Source: CACKLF01 sp002725175
GTDB taxonomy: Bacteria; Pseudomonadota; Alphaproteobacteria; Rhodobacterales; Rhodobacteraceae
Assembly: GCA_002725175.2 (NCBI GenBank)
Contig: PBQX02000094.1
Span: forward strand, 1 to 15,652
DNA: 15,652 bases
Direction: 5' to 3'
A model generated the notes under the pieces. The model had not been told where the DNA came from. It saw only the letters and a program-made list of their open reading frames with translations, and made no database searches. This document shows positions 7,276 through 14,199 of the stretch, piece after piece; position 1 is the stretch's first letter, and the number at the start of each line of letters is the position of its first letter. A program made the position numbers and the translations under genes.

Positions 7276-8802
7276 ATGAAGCCAAATATAGTTATCATAA
7301 TGGCGGATCAATTGGCACCCCATTTTTGTGGTACATACGGCCACAAAGTTGCAAAGACACCAAACATTGATTCCTTGGCAAAAGGTGGAATGAGGTTCGA
7401 TGCAGCCTACTGTAACTCGCCACTTTGTGCTCCTTCTCGATTTTCATTCATGTCTGGCCAGCTTGTGAGTCGAATTGCTGCCTATGACAACGCATCTGAA
7501 TTCAAGGCTGCTACTCCAACATTTGCACATTATCTGAAGACATTAGGATACCGAACATGCCTTAGCGGCAAAATGCATTTCGTAGGACCTGATCAAAAAC
7601 ACGGATTCCAAGATCGAATTACGACAGATATTTATCCATCTGACTTTGCCTGGACGCCAGATTGGGAAGCTCCGGATGAGAGAATAGATAAATGGTATCA
7701 CAATATGCAGACAGTAAAAGAAAGTGGCGTTGCTGTAGCCACTTTTCAAACAGATTATGATGACGAGGTGGGTTTTGCTGCTAAACGATGGTTAATTGAT
7801 AGAGGTCGAGACAGGGCAAATGGGAACAAAGAACCTTTTGCAATGGTGGCAAGTTTTATACATCCTCATGACCCGTATGTCGCAAAGCCTGAATGGTGGA
7901 ATCTTTATTCAGACAATCAAATTGACCTGCCCGAATGCAAAATACCAACTGAAAAAATGGATCCTTTTTCTCGAAGGTTAATGGATGGTATTGAGGCGAG
8001 TTATGTTCCCCTTAGCAATGAGGAAATTATAAGAGCTCGTCGAGCCTATCTTGCAAATGTCAGTTACTTCGATAGTAAAGTTGGAGAAATAGTAAAGACA
8101 TTAAAAGATATAAACGAAATCGAAAATACACTGATTATTGTAACGGCTGATCATGGGGACATGCTAGGTGAAAGAGGGTTGTGGTATAAAATGAATTTTT
8201 TTGAACACTCTGCCAGAGTTCCCCTGATATTTTCAGGACCCAACGTGGTTAAAGGTAACAATAAAGATTCTTGTTCTCTAGTTGATATATTGCCAACTCT
8301 TTTGGAAGTTGCAGGTGGAGGAAAGGGCATGTTGGGAGAACCAATAGACGGAAGGAGTTTATTACCTTTAGCCAGAGGCGAAAAAGGTCAAAAAAATGAA
8401 GCCATAGGAGAATATTGTGCTGAAATGACTCCATATCCTGTCTTTATGATAAGAAGAGATAACTTTAAGTACATTCATTGTGATCCAGATCCACCACAAC
8501 TTTATAACCTAGATGAGGATCCATTAGAAAAAAACAATCTCGCTTTTGACTTAAGTTATAGCAGTCTCGTTGAGAATTTTTCCAAAGAAGTTTCTGAAAG
8601 GTGGAATAGCGAAAAACTTCGTTTAGATATAATAAATACGCAAAAATCCAGAAGAGCTTTACATTCGGCAATGGAGGCAGGTGCGGGTGAACATTGGGAT
8701 TACAATCCACCAAGCGATGCTAGCCAAAAGTATGTCAGAAATCACATGGATTGGACCGTTGCAGCCAAGCACTATAGGTTTCCACCTTACAAAAGTAAAT
8801 AA
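7276..8802 (+). CDS. betC: Choline-sulfatase
   Basis: Type I sulfatase of 508 residues that hydrolyses choline-O-sulfate to choline and sulfate, releasing a carbon, nitrogen and sulfur source and a glycine-betaine precursor. The N-terminal metal site MADQL starts at residue 9, and C51-A-P-S-R carries the cysteine converted to formylglycine by a maturase not found here. BetC-specific sequence follows: SGKMHFVGPDQKHGF (97-111), TTDIYPSDFAWTPDW (116-130), KWYHN and YDDEVGF, then SFIHPHDPY (193-201). The second metal cluster is TADHGDMLGERG (290-301). The characteristic BetC C-terminal region (about 440-508) is present. A good Shine-Dalgarno precedes the ATG. No signal peptide, so it is cytoplasmic and needs a choline-sulfate importer from elsewhere. 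It ends five bases from the convergent dddQ. No betA, betB or betI is in the window. Confidence 0.93.
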   Translation: MKPNIVIIMADQLAPHFCGTYGHKVAKTPNIDSLAKGGMRFDAAYCNSPLCAPSRFSFMSGQLVSRIAAYDNASEFKAATPTFAHYLKTLGYRTCLSGKMHFVGPDQKHGFQDRITTDIYPSDFAWTPDWEAPDERIDKWYHNMQTVKESGVAVATFQTDYDDEVGFAAKRWLIDRGRDRANGNKEPFAMVASFIHPHDPYVAKPEWWNLYSDNQIDLPECKIPTEKMDPFSRRLMDGIEASYVPLSNEEIIRARRAYLANVSYFDSKVGEIVKTLKDINEIENTLIIVTADHGDMLGERGLWYKMNFFEHSARVPLIFSGPNVVKGNNKDSCSLVDILPTLLEVAGGGKGMLGEPIDGRSLLPLARGEKGQKNEAIGEYCAEMTPYPVFMIRRDNFKYIHCDPDPPQLYNLDEDPLEKNNLAFDLSYSSLVENFSKEVSERWNSEKLRLDIINTQKSRRALHSAMEAGAGEHWDYNPPSDASQKYVRNHMDWTVAAKHYRFPPYKSK

Positions 8803-8807
8803 TTATT

Positions 8808-9386
8808 TTATTTCTTATCCATCATAGATAAAGTATCCATTCCTTTACCACGCCAAAGAACAAAAGTAAGAATTGGCTCTGAAGATGTTATCATTGAGTG
8901 GCTCTGCCAACTCTTGTGAAAGCAGGTTTCATTTGCTTTCAATATTTTTTCACCTTCTTTTGTTCTGAACAAGCCACTTCCTGCTAAAATAAAATAAATT
9001 TCCTCTGCTTCATGGCTGTGCCAATCGTACGTTAATTCCTCTCCCCAGTATGCTATAAAGCCCCTAATTTTATTAGAATGATAATGTCCTTCGGGACCAA
9101 TCAACTCATAATACCCATAACGATTTAAGAAGTCAGAACCTACTTCCTCTTCTTTGTAGGTCCGTTGCCAATTAACTAATGAAGTATTTTCCTTTATAAT
9201 TTCAATTAAATTTTGGGTTTTTTCAGTTCCTCTTAATTCAAATTTTGANACTAGTTCGGTAGCAGGTATCTTTTCANAAGGCTGATCAACTTTTACTAAA
9301 TCATCTGGCCACGCTACAAATTCCCTTANTTCAGAATTTTCTTTATGAACCTTTNGAGCGCTCTCTAAAATTAACTCTAAACTCAT
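8808..9386 (-). CDS. dddQ: DMSP lyase, cupin type
   Basis: Cupin enzyme of 192 residues predicted to cleave dimethylsulfoniopropionate into dimethyl sulfide and acrylate. The core is YYELIGPEGHYHS (92-104), RGFIAYWGEELTYDWHSH (108-125), EAEEIYFILAGSG (126-138) and the second cupin motif FHKSWQSHSM (156-165), ending in FVLWRG. As I recall from the published structure of Ruegeria DddQ, that protein also has 192 residues, with metal ligands H125, E129, Y131 and H163 and a key Y120. The same residue types fall at exactly these numbers here (Y120, H125, E129, Y131, H163), which is strong support. The start overlaps the stop of the upstream reductase gene as ATGA, so translation is coupled. Four ambiguous bases lie in the gene, three at non-synonymous sites in the less conserved N-terminus. 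A related DddL-type activity is the main alternative. Confidence 0.86.
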   Translation of the reverse strand: MSLELILESAXKVHKENSEXREFVAWPDDLVKVDQPXEKIPATELXSKFELRGTEKTQNLIEIIKENTSLVNWQRTYKEEEVGSDFLNRYGYYELIGPEGHYHSNKIRGFIAYWGEELTYDWHSHEAEEIYFILAGSGLFRTKEGEKILKANETCFHKSWQSHSMITSSEPILTFVLWRGKGMDTLSMMDKK

Positions 9387-10477
9387 GTTGTAACCACAAT
9401 ATTTCCAGTATGCTTTTTAGCTATAAATGTTTCTTGAGCTTCCCTTAGTTCATGCAATTTAAANGTTGCAGCGAGGCATGGTTTAATTTGACCAGTCTCA
9501 ATATACTTTACCAAATCNATTGTGACTTGAGGNTCTAGGACAGTTGATCCGTGAAAANTTAAATCGCGAAGATAAAGAGTGCGTAAATCTAGGCCAACTA
9601 TGGGACCAGCTATTGCCCCTGAACATACATATCGACCACCCCTTTCTAAGACATCTATTAAATCCCCCCATACNTTTCCTCCAACCACATCGGCTACAAC
9701 AGTGATTTTTTCTTCATTTAAAATTGCTTTAATATTTTCTGGAGATCTGGGCAAAACCCTATCTGCACCAAGCGAAATAACATCTTTGTGTTTTTCAATG
9801 GACGCGAGGGCTATGACCTTTGCTTTTCGNCTTTTTGCTAGCTGCACAAGGGCTCCCCCAACTCCACCAGATGCTCCTGGGATAAGTACTGTATCTTCTT
9901 CCAAGACATTGGCCCTACTTAACATTCCCTCTGCGGTAGAATAAGAGCAAGAGAAAGTAGCCAATTCTGCATCTGTNAGGTTAGAATCTATTGAGAGAGC
10001 ATTACTAGATGGTATCACTGCATAATCAGCAAATCCCCCATCACATTCTGAACCAAAATANCCGACCTTACTTTTNTTAAAAGGGTCATTTGGATTTCTT
10101 ATCCATCCNTCAGTTATTATCNTTTGACCAATTCTTGANGGATTTATGCCTGTACCCACAGCTACTATTTCACCACAAACATCAGCACCCTGAATACGTG
10201 GAAATGTAATGGGTTTTCCTCCCCAAGTNGGGTCCTCTTCTCCAACTTCGTCAAAAACTTCCCCAGTAGTTGCATCGGATACAGTCTTTGAGTACCACCC
10301 CGTTCTAGTATTTATGTCAGTATTATTTAGGCCACAGGCTAGAACCCTAACTAAAACTTCTCCTAGAGCAGGGTCAGGTCTAGGCCAGTCATTCTTAAAA
10401 ACTATTTTTTCTAGCCCACCGTGTCCCATAGTAACCATAGCATTCATTTTTTCTGGTAATTTAATGATTTTTTCCAT
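9383..10477 (-). CDS. Medium-chain dehydrogenase/reductase (quinone oxidoreductase-like)
   Basis: NAD(P)H-dependent MDR-superfamily protein of 364 residues. The N-terminal GroES-like catalytic domain contains PALGEVLVRVLACGLNNTDI (36-55) and IQGADVCGEIVAVGTGI (95-111). The Rossmann domain has the dinucleotide loop GASGGVGGALVQLAK (201-215). The cysteine-rich structural zinc loop of classical alcohol dehydrogenases is not evident, which points to a quinone-reductase or enoyl-reductase branch. It shares an ATGA overlap with dddQ, so a role in handling acrylate, acryloyl-CoA or 3-hydroxypropionate products is an attractive inference. However, it does not look like a standard AcuI, whose family is usually about 330 residues. 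Thirteen Ns occur, 11 at third codon positions. The start has an AAAGGGA-like ribosome site just upstream on the - strand. Confidence 0.85.
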   Translation of the reverse strand: MEKIIKLPEKMNAMVTMGHGGLEKIVFKNDWPRPDPALGEVLVRVLACGLNNTDINTRTGWYSKTVSDATTGEVFDEVGEEDXTWGGKPITFPRIQGADVCGEIVAVGTGINXSRIGQXIITXGWIRNPNDPFXKSKVXYFGSECDGGFADYAVIPSSNALSIDSNXTDAELATFSCSYSTAEGMLSRANVLEEDTVLIPGASGGVGGALVQLAKXRKAKVIALASIEKHKDVISLGADRVLPRSPENIKAILNEEKITVVADVVGGXVWGDLIDVLERGGRYVCSGAIAGPIVGLDLRTLYLRDLXFHGSTVLXPQVTXDLVKYIETGQIKPCLAAXFKLHELREAQETFIAKKHTGNIVVTT

Positions 10478-10541
10478 TTNGTCCCTTTAAGAAAACATAA
10501 TTATAAGTTTCTACCTTTACATCCTATTAAGGGCCCTAAAT
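10478..10541 (-). promoter_or_regulatory. Possible promoter and operator upstream of the reductase-dddQ pair
   Basis: These 64 bases separate the regulator gene from the reductase gene, both on the - strand. Read on the - strand, a perfect TATAAT lies at 10505-10500 and a ribosome-like AAAGGGA just before the ATG. An imperfect palindrome, ATTAAGGGCCCTAAAT (10526-10541, seven of eight pairs), covers the place where the -35 would be. There is no canonical -35. The palindrome has no loop, so it is more like a protein-binding site than a terminator. Read-through from the regulator gene remains possible. Confidence 0.35.
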
Positions 10542-10985
10542 TCATTTTGAATCCTTGACACTTTGCATTGATACAAAAGTAGATGTAGAAGCTACATNAG
10601 GCAGGGAAGATATTTTTTCTGCCAGTAATAGCCGATAAGAATCTATGTCTGTTGTTCTAACTTTCAAGAGATAATCAAAACCTCCTGCTATCATATGACA
10701 TTGCTCAACTGCCTGAAGCTTTCCAACCTCAACATTGAATTCTTCCAGAGCTCTAGCTCTAGTATTTGATAAAGATACCTGAACAAATGCTACATGTGCT
10801 TTTTCGAGTTTTTGATAATTAATTTGAGCNTGGTAACCTAGGATATATTTCTGCTCTTCAAGCTTTTTAATTCGATTTTGACATGGAGAAACAGAAAGGC
10901 CAACTTTTTTTGACAAATCACTTAAAGTTGTACGTCCATTTTCAGCCAACAACTCTATTAATTGNTTATCTATTTTATCAAGCAT
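10542..10985 (-). CDS. putR: Lrp/AsnC-family transcriptional regulator, likely PutR
   Basis: Regulator of 147 residues with the two-domain Lrp layout. An N-terminal winged helix-turn-helix (about 1-60) begins LDKIDxQLIELLAENGRTTL and includes the recognition region VGLSVSPCQNRIKKLEE. A C-terminal effector-binding RAM domain (about 65-147) carries the typical CHMIAGGFDYLLKVR. In alphaproteobacteria PutA enzymes lacking their own DNA-binding domain are commonly controlled by a divergently encoded Lrp-type PutR that senses proline. The arrangement here, divergent from putA across 133 bases, is exactly that, so the name rests on context. It also precedes the reductase-dddQ pair on the same strand by 64 bases and could influence that pair too. 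Three Ns, two at third positions. No clear Shine-Dalgarno. Confidence 0.82.
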   Translation of the reverse strand: MLDKIDXQLIELLAENGRTTLSDLSKKVGLSVSPCQNRIKKLEEQKYILGYXAQINYQKLEKAHVAFVQVSLSNTRARALEEFNVEVGKLQAVEQCHMIAGGFDYLLKVRTTDIDSYRLLLAEKISSLPXVASTSTFVSMQSVKDSK

Positions 10986-11118
10986 AGGAAAATTTTCTTA
11001 ATTAAAATANTAATATAGTAATATTTACTTAAATTTATTATTTATTCAAATGTATTTATTTTATTTTTTGTAATTTAAGGAAATTTGTTTTATTTAACTG
11101 TGTTATTTTGTAACAATA
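10986..11118. promoter_or_regulatory. Divergent regulatory region between putR and putA
   Basis: These 133 bases are extremely AT-rich and must carry both promoters. Candidate regulator sites visible by eye are the palindrome GAAAATTTTC at 10988-10997, directly before the putR start, TTAATTAA at 10998-11005, and the inverted repeat AATAT-N4-ATATT at 11012-11025. Such short AT palindromes arise easily by chance here, so they are candidates only. No clear -35/-10 pair can be chosen, and putA has no Shine-Dalgarno in front of its ATG. Confidence 0.45.
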
Positions 11119-14100
11119 ATGAAAGATATTTTTNTAAATAAATTTACCGATCAAGCTCTAATGGTTCGGGAACACTTCCTACCTGAAATTGAAAAATTTC
11201 ATACCGAACNTCATANTNTCATTTCAGAAAATACATTAGAGATAATTAATTCTGCCAANAGCTATAAATCACATAATGCTTTTGAAAAATTAATGCACGA
11301 ATATGATTTGTCCAAAAATGAGGGCGTGGTGCTAATGTGCTTGGCTGAAGCCTTGTTACGCATTCCAGACAACCAAACCATNAATGACTTGATTCAAGAC
11401 AAAATACCTTCGGGGGATTGGAAAGATCATATTAAAAATGACAATAACTTATTTGTAAATATTTCCTCTATGGCTTTTTTGGTTACCGGAAAAATTGTAA
11501 AGCGAAATGAATTGAATGAGAAAGAGTTATTAAAGTCATTTATTAAGAATGTTAGTGAACCAATTTTACGATCAGCAATTAAAAAAGGCATAAGCATACT
11601 NGCAAAGCAGTTTATTTTTGAAAAAGATATTCAGTCNGCTTCAAAATTATCTACAAAGTTACCCAAAAGTTCGTACGCCTACTCTTTTGATATGCTGGGA
11701 GAAGCAGCTGTCACTTATGGNGATGCTGAAGTATATTTTCAAAGNTATAAAAATGCCATTAGCGCTATTGGTAATAGCAAAAGAAATCAACAAAATAGTA
11801 TTTCCATTAAACTCTCTGCACTACATCCNCGTTATGAAAGAAATAAACTAGACCTATTAAATAAAGAGTTGCTCCCAAAGCTTTTTGAATTAATTGAAAT
11901 GGCAAGGGGATACAAAGTAGATATATGCTTTGATGCAGAAGAGGCAGATACACTTAATCTTTCAATATTTCTTATCAATCAAATTCTGGAAAGCAATTTT
12001 ATAGATGATGAATATTGCGGCTTTGGAGTTGCCGTTCAGGCCTATCAGCAAAGATCCATATTTGTTTTAGAATTTTTTTCTCGATTNCTTAATCAAATAA
12101 ATAAAAAGATGAATGTTCGTTTAGTAAAGGGCGCATATTGGGATACTGAGATAAANTTAGCTCAAGAACAAGGATTAANGAATTACCCTGTATTTACNAA
12201 AAAATTTGTCACTGACCTNTCTTATTTAAAGTGCGCCCATATACTNAAGAGATCTCCAAATATCTTTCCTCAATTTGCAACTCATAATGCTTACACTATC
12301 GCATATGTAAGAAATTTATTCGGAGCANCCGCGTATGAATTTCAAAAGCTACACGGAATGGGTGATGAGATTTATCATCATTTTTCAAATCAAGAAAACT
12401 TTAAATGTAGGGTTTATGCGCCTGTAGGTAATTATGATGATCTATTNCCCTATTTGGTGAGNCGNTTACTTGAAAATGGTGCNAATACGTCTTTTATTCA
12501 TCAATTGAATAAAAAAGATGCAAACATTAGCAATCTAATTGAATCACCAATATCAAAGCTAAGTCACCTGGAAAATGAAACCATTGAGCCTCCGCCAAAA
12601 TTATTCTCTTACCGCAAAAACTCCCTTGGAATCGATCTAAGTGAAGAGGGAAATATTAAAAGGTACTCTGAACTTGACTCGCTTAGAGACGTGCAGGCTT
12701 TTAGTATTATTGGAGGTCAGGAAATTTCATCGGATTTAAAGGTTGATATCATCTCACCGCATCTGAATTTTAGTAAAATTGGTGATGCATTCTTTGCTGA
12801 TAAAAAANTTATCAATGAAGCTCTAGAAAGTTTAGAGCAATATGAACTCACTTGGAAAAATTATGATTATAATAGGCGTATAGAGATAATTCAGAATTTA
12901 GCTGATCTAATAGAATCAAATTATGAAATTTTAGTGGAAGCATGNGTTAAGGAAGCAGGNAAAACAATAAATGACTCTATCGCTGATATCCGCGAAGCAA
13001 TTGATTTTTGTCGCTATTANAGNCTNGTTGCCNAAGATCTTTTTNGAGAAATTGAATTACCTGGCCCNACTGGTGAAACCAATAAATATAAATTTAAAGG
13101 GAAAGGTTTGAGTGTAGCTATCAGTCCCTGGAATTTTCCTATTGCTATTTTCACAGGACAATTGGTTGCAGCTTTAATTACCGGAAATGTAGTTTTTGCA
13201 AAACCAGCAGAACAAACCTCTTACTGTGCCTATCTTGTGTTTAAGCTATTACTAAAAGCAGGTCTTCCAAATCAAGCAGCAGCACTAATTTTAGGAAGAG
13301 GGGAAGATATAAGCCCACATTTATTTTCAAATAATCATTTAGAAAATGTGATTTTTACAGGTTCTTTAGAAACTGCTAAAATTATTCAAAAAAAATTAAT
13401 TACCCAACCAAATATAGTAAACTTAGTGGCAGAGACAGGTGGTTTGAACTGCCTTGTTGCTGACAGCTCTGCTCTAACTGAACATGTGGTAAAGGATGTT
13501 GTCTACTCTGGTTTCAATTCCGCAGGCCAGCGTTGCTCAGCTTGCCGTATTCTTTGTGTTGAGGAAAATGTTTATACAAAAACTTTGACGATGCTAAGAG
13601 GTGCTATTGACACCTTAGATCTTGGCAGCCCTTCAGACTTATCTATCGACATAGGGCCAGTAATTGACAAAGCATCTAAGGAGAAAATAAACAGACATCT
13701 TGGTAATTTTTCAAAACTTTATCAATCCAAAGGAACTACTGCAGGNGGTCATTTTGTTCCGGCTACAATCATTGAAATCTCTTCATTAAAGGAAATTAAA
13801 GAGGAAATTTTTGGTCCAGTTGTACATGTGATGTCTTATAAAACAAAAGAGATCCTAAAATTATGTGCAGATATTAATAGACTGGGATTTGGTTTAACCC
13901 TTGGNATTCATAGCAGAATAGACAATACAGTTAATTCCATTATTGAGAACGTTAATGTTGGAAACATTTATGTTAATCGCAATATGGTAGGAGCAGTGGT
14001 GGGTGTTCAGCCATTTGGTGGTCATGGCAAATCAGGAACGGGTCCAAAAGCCGGAGGGCCTGAATATCTAAAAGGACTATGCAATGAATATAGTGTATCA

Positions 14101-14157
14101 AATAACATAACTTCTATGGGAGGAAATGCCTCTTTAGTATCAAGTATTTCCGAATGA
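11119..14157 (+). CDS. putA: Bifunctional proline dehydrogenase / glutamate-semialdehyde dehydrogenase
   Basis: Converts proline to glutamate: FAD-dependent oxidation to pyrroline-5-carboxylate, then NAD+-dependent oxidation of the semialdehyde, with channelling between sites. The proline dehydrogenase barrel spans roughly residues 140-470 and shows IKLSALHPRYE (230-240), CFDAEEADT, VRLVKGAYWDTEI, QFATHNAYT, and the substrate-binding pair at 448-449 before LLENGANTSF (residue 448 is AGN, so Arg or Ser). The aldehyde dehydrogenase part (about 540-1000) has SPWNFP (669-674), E772 in VAETGG, catalytic C806 in GQRCSACRIL, and EEIFGP. At 1012 residues with no N-terminal ribbon-helix-helix, it is a short type A PutA, so it does not repress itself; regulation probably comes from the divergent Lrp-type gene. 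About 33 Ns; TAN at 13018-13020 and TGN at 12943-12945 are most likely Tyr and Cys, not stops. Confidence 0.96.
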   Translation: MKDIFXNKFTDQALMVREHFLPEIEKFHTEXHXXISENTLEIINSAXSYKSHNAFEKLMHEYDLSKNEGVVLMCLAEALLRIPDNQTXNDLIQDKIPSGDWKDHIKNDNNLFVNISSMAFLVTGKIVKRNELNEKELLKSFIKNVSEPILRSAIKKGISIXAKQFIFEKDIQXASKLSTKLPKSSYAYSFDMLGEAAVTYXDAEVYFQXYKNAISAIGNSKRNQQNSISIKLSALHXRYERNKLDLLNKELLPKLFELIEMARGYKVDICFDAEEADTLNLSIFLINQILESNFIDDEYCGFGVAVQAYQQRSIFVLEFFSRXLNQINKKMNVRLVKGAYWDTEIXLAQEQGLXNYPVFXKKFVTDXSYLKCAHIXKRSPNIFPQFATHNAYTIAYVRNLFGAXAYEFQKLHGMGDEIYHHFSNQENFKCRVYAPVGNYDDLXPYLVXXLLENGXNTSFIHQLNKKDANISNLIESPISKLSHLENETIEPPPKLFSYRKNSLGIDLSEEGNIKRYSELDSLRDVQAFSIIGGQEISSDLKVDIISPHLNFSKIGDAFFADKKXINEALESLEQYELTWKNYDYNRRIEIIQNLADLIESNYEILVEAXVKEAXKTINDSIADIREAIDFCRYXXXVAXDLFXEIELPGXTGETNKYKFKGKGLSVAISPWNFPIAIFTGQLVAALITGNVVFAKPAEQTSYCAYLVFKLLLKAGLPNQAAALILGRGEDISPHLFSNNHLENVIFTGSLETAKIIQKKLITQPNIVNLVAETGGLNCLVADSSALTEHVVKDVVYSGFNSAGQRCSACRILCVEENVYTKTLTMLRGAIDTLDLGSPSDLSIDIGPVIDKASKEKINRHLGNFSKLYQSKGTTAXGHFVPATIIEISSLKEIKEEIFGPVVHVMSYKTKEILKLCADINRLGFGLTLXIHSRIDNTVNSIIENVNVGNIYVNRNMVGAVVGVQPFGGHGKSGTGPKAGGPEYLKGLCNEYSVSNNITSMGGNASLVSSISE

Positions 14158-14199
14158 ATTTACTATTTTGAAAAATAACCATTTAAATTTATCTGGACC
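14158..14199. other. Gap between convergent putA and MATE genes
   Basis: Only 42 bases separate the two stop codons. A weak all-AT inverted repeat (TATTTT/AAAATA, about 14163-14176) is the only possible shared terminator, and it lacks a GC stem, so I do not call one. Confidence 0.3.

Larger units (their letters stand above)
9249..13905. other. Second block carrying ambiguous bases
   Basis: About 55 Ns are spread from dddQ through the reductase, the regulator and putA, then stop before the end of putA. In the reductase 11 of 13, and in putA about 24 of 33, are at third codon positions. A dense group of seven lies at 13020-13068. This fits natural allelic variation in a mixed population. The flanking 5719-9248 and 13906-15652 contain none. 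Confidence 0.7.

Noticed and set aside
9383..10477. Calling the MDR gene acuI because it sits by dddQ
   Set aside because: It is about 30 residues longer than typical AcuI and its N-terminal region looks like a general quinone-reductase type; context alone is not enough.
13018..13020. TAN codon in putA that could be a stop
   Set aside because: The family has a tyrosine in this CRY-Y region, the frame continues through a complete aldehyde dehydrogenase domain, and N is an unresolved base, so Tyr is far more likely.
14163..14176. Inverted repeat between putA and the MATE gene as a two-way terminator
   Set aside because: The stem is only A-T pairs with almost no loop, and no T tail follows a GC stem.
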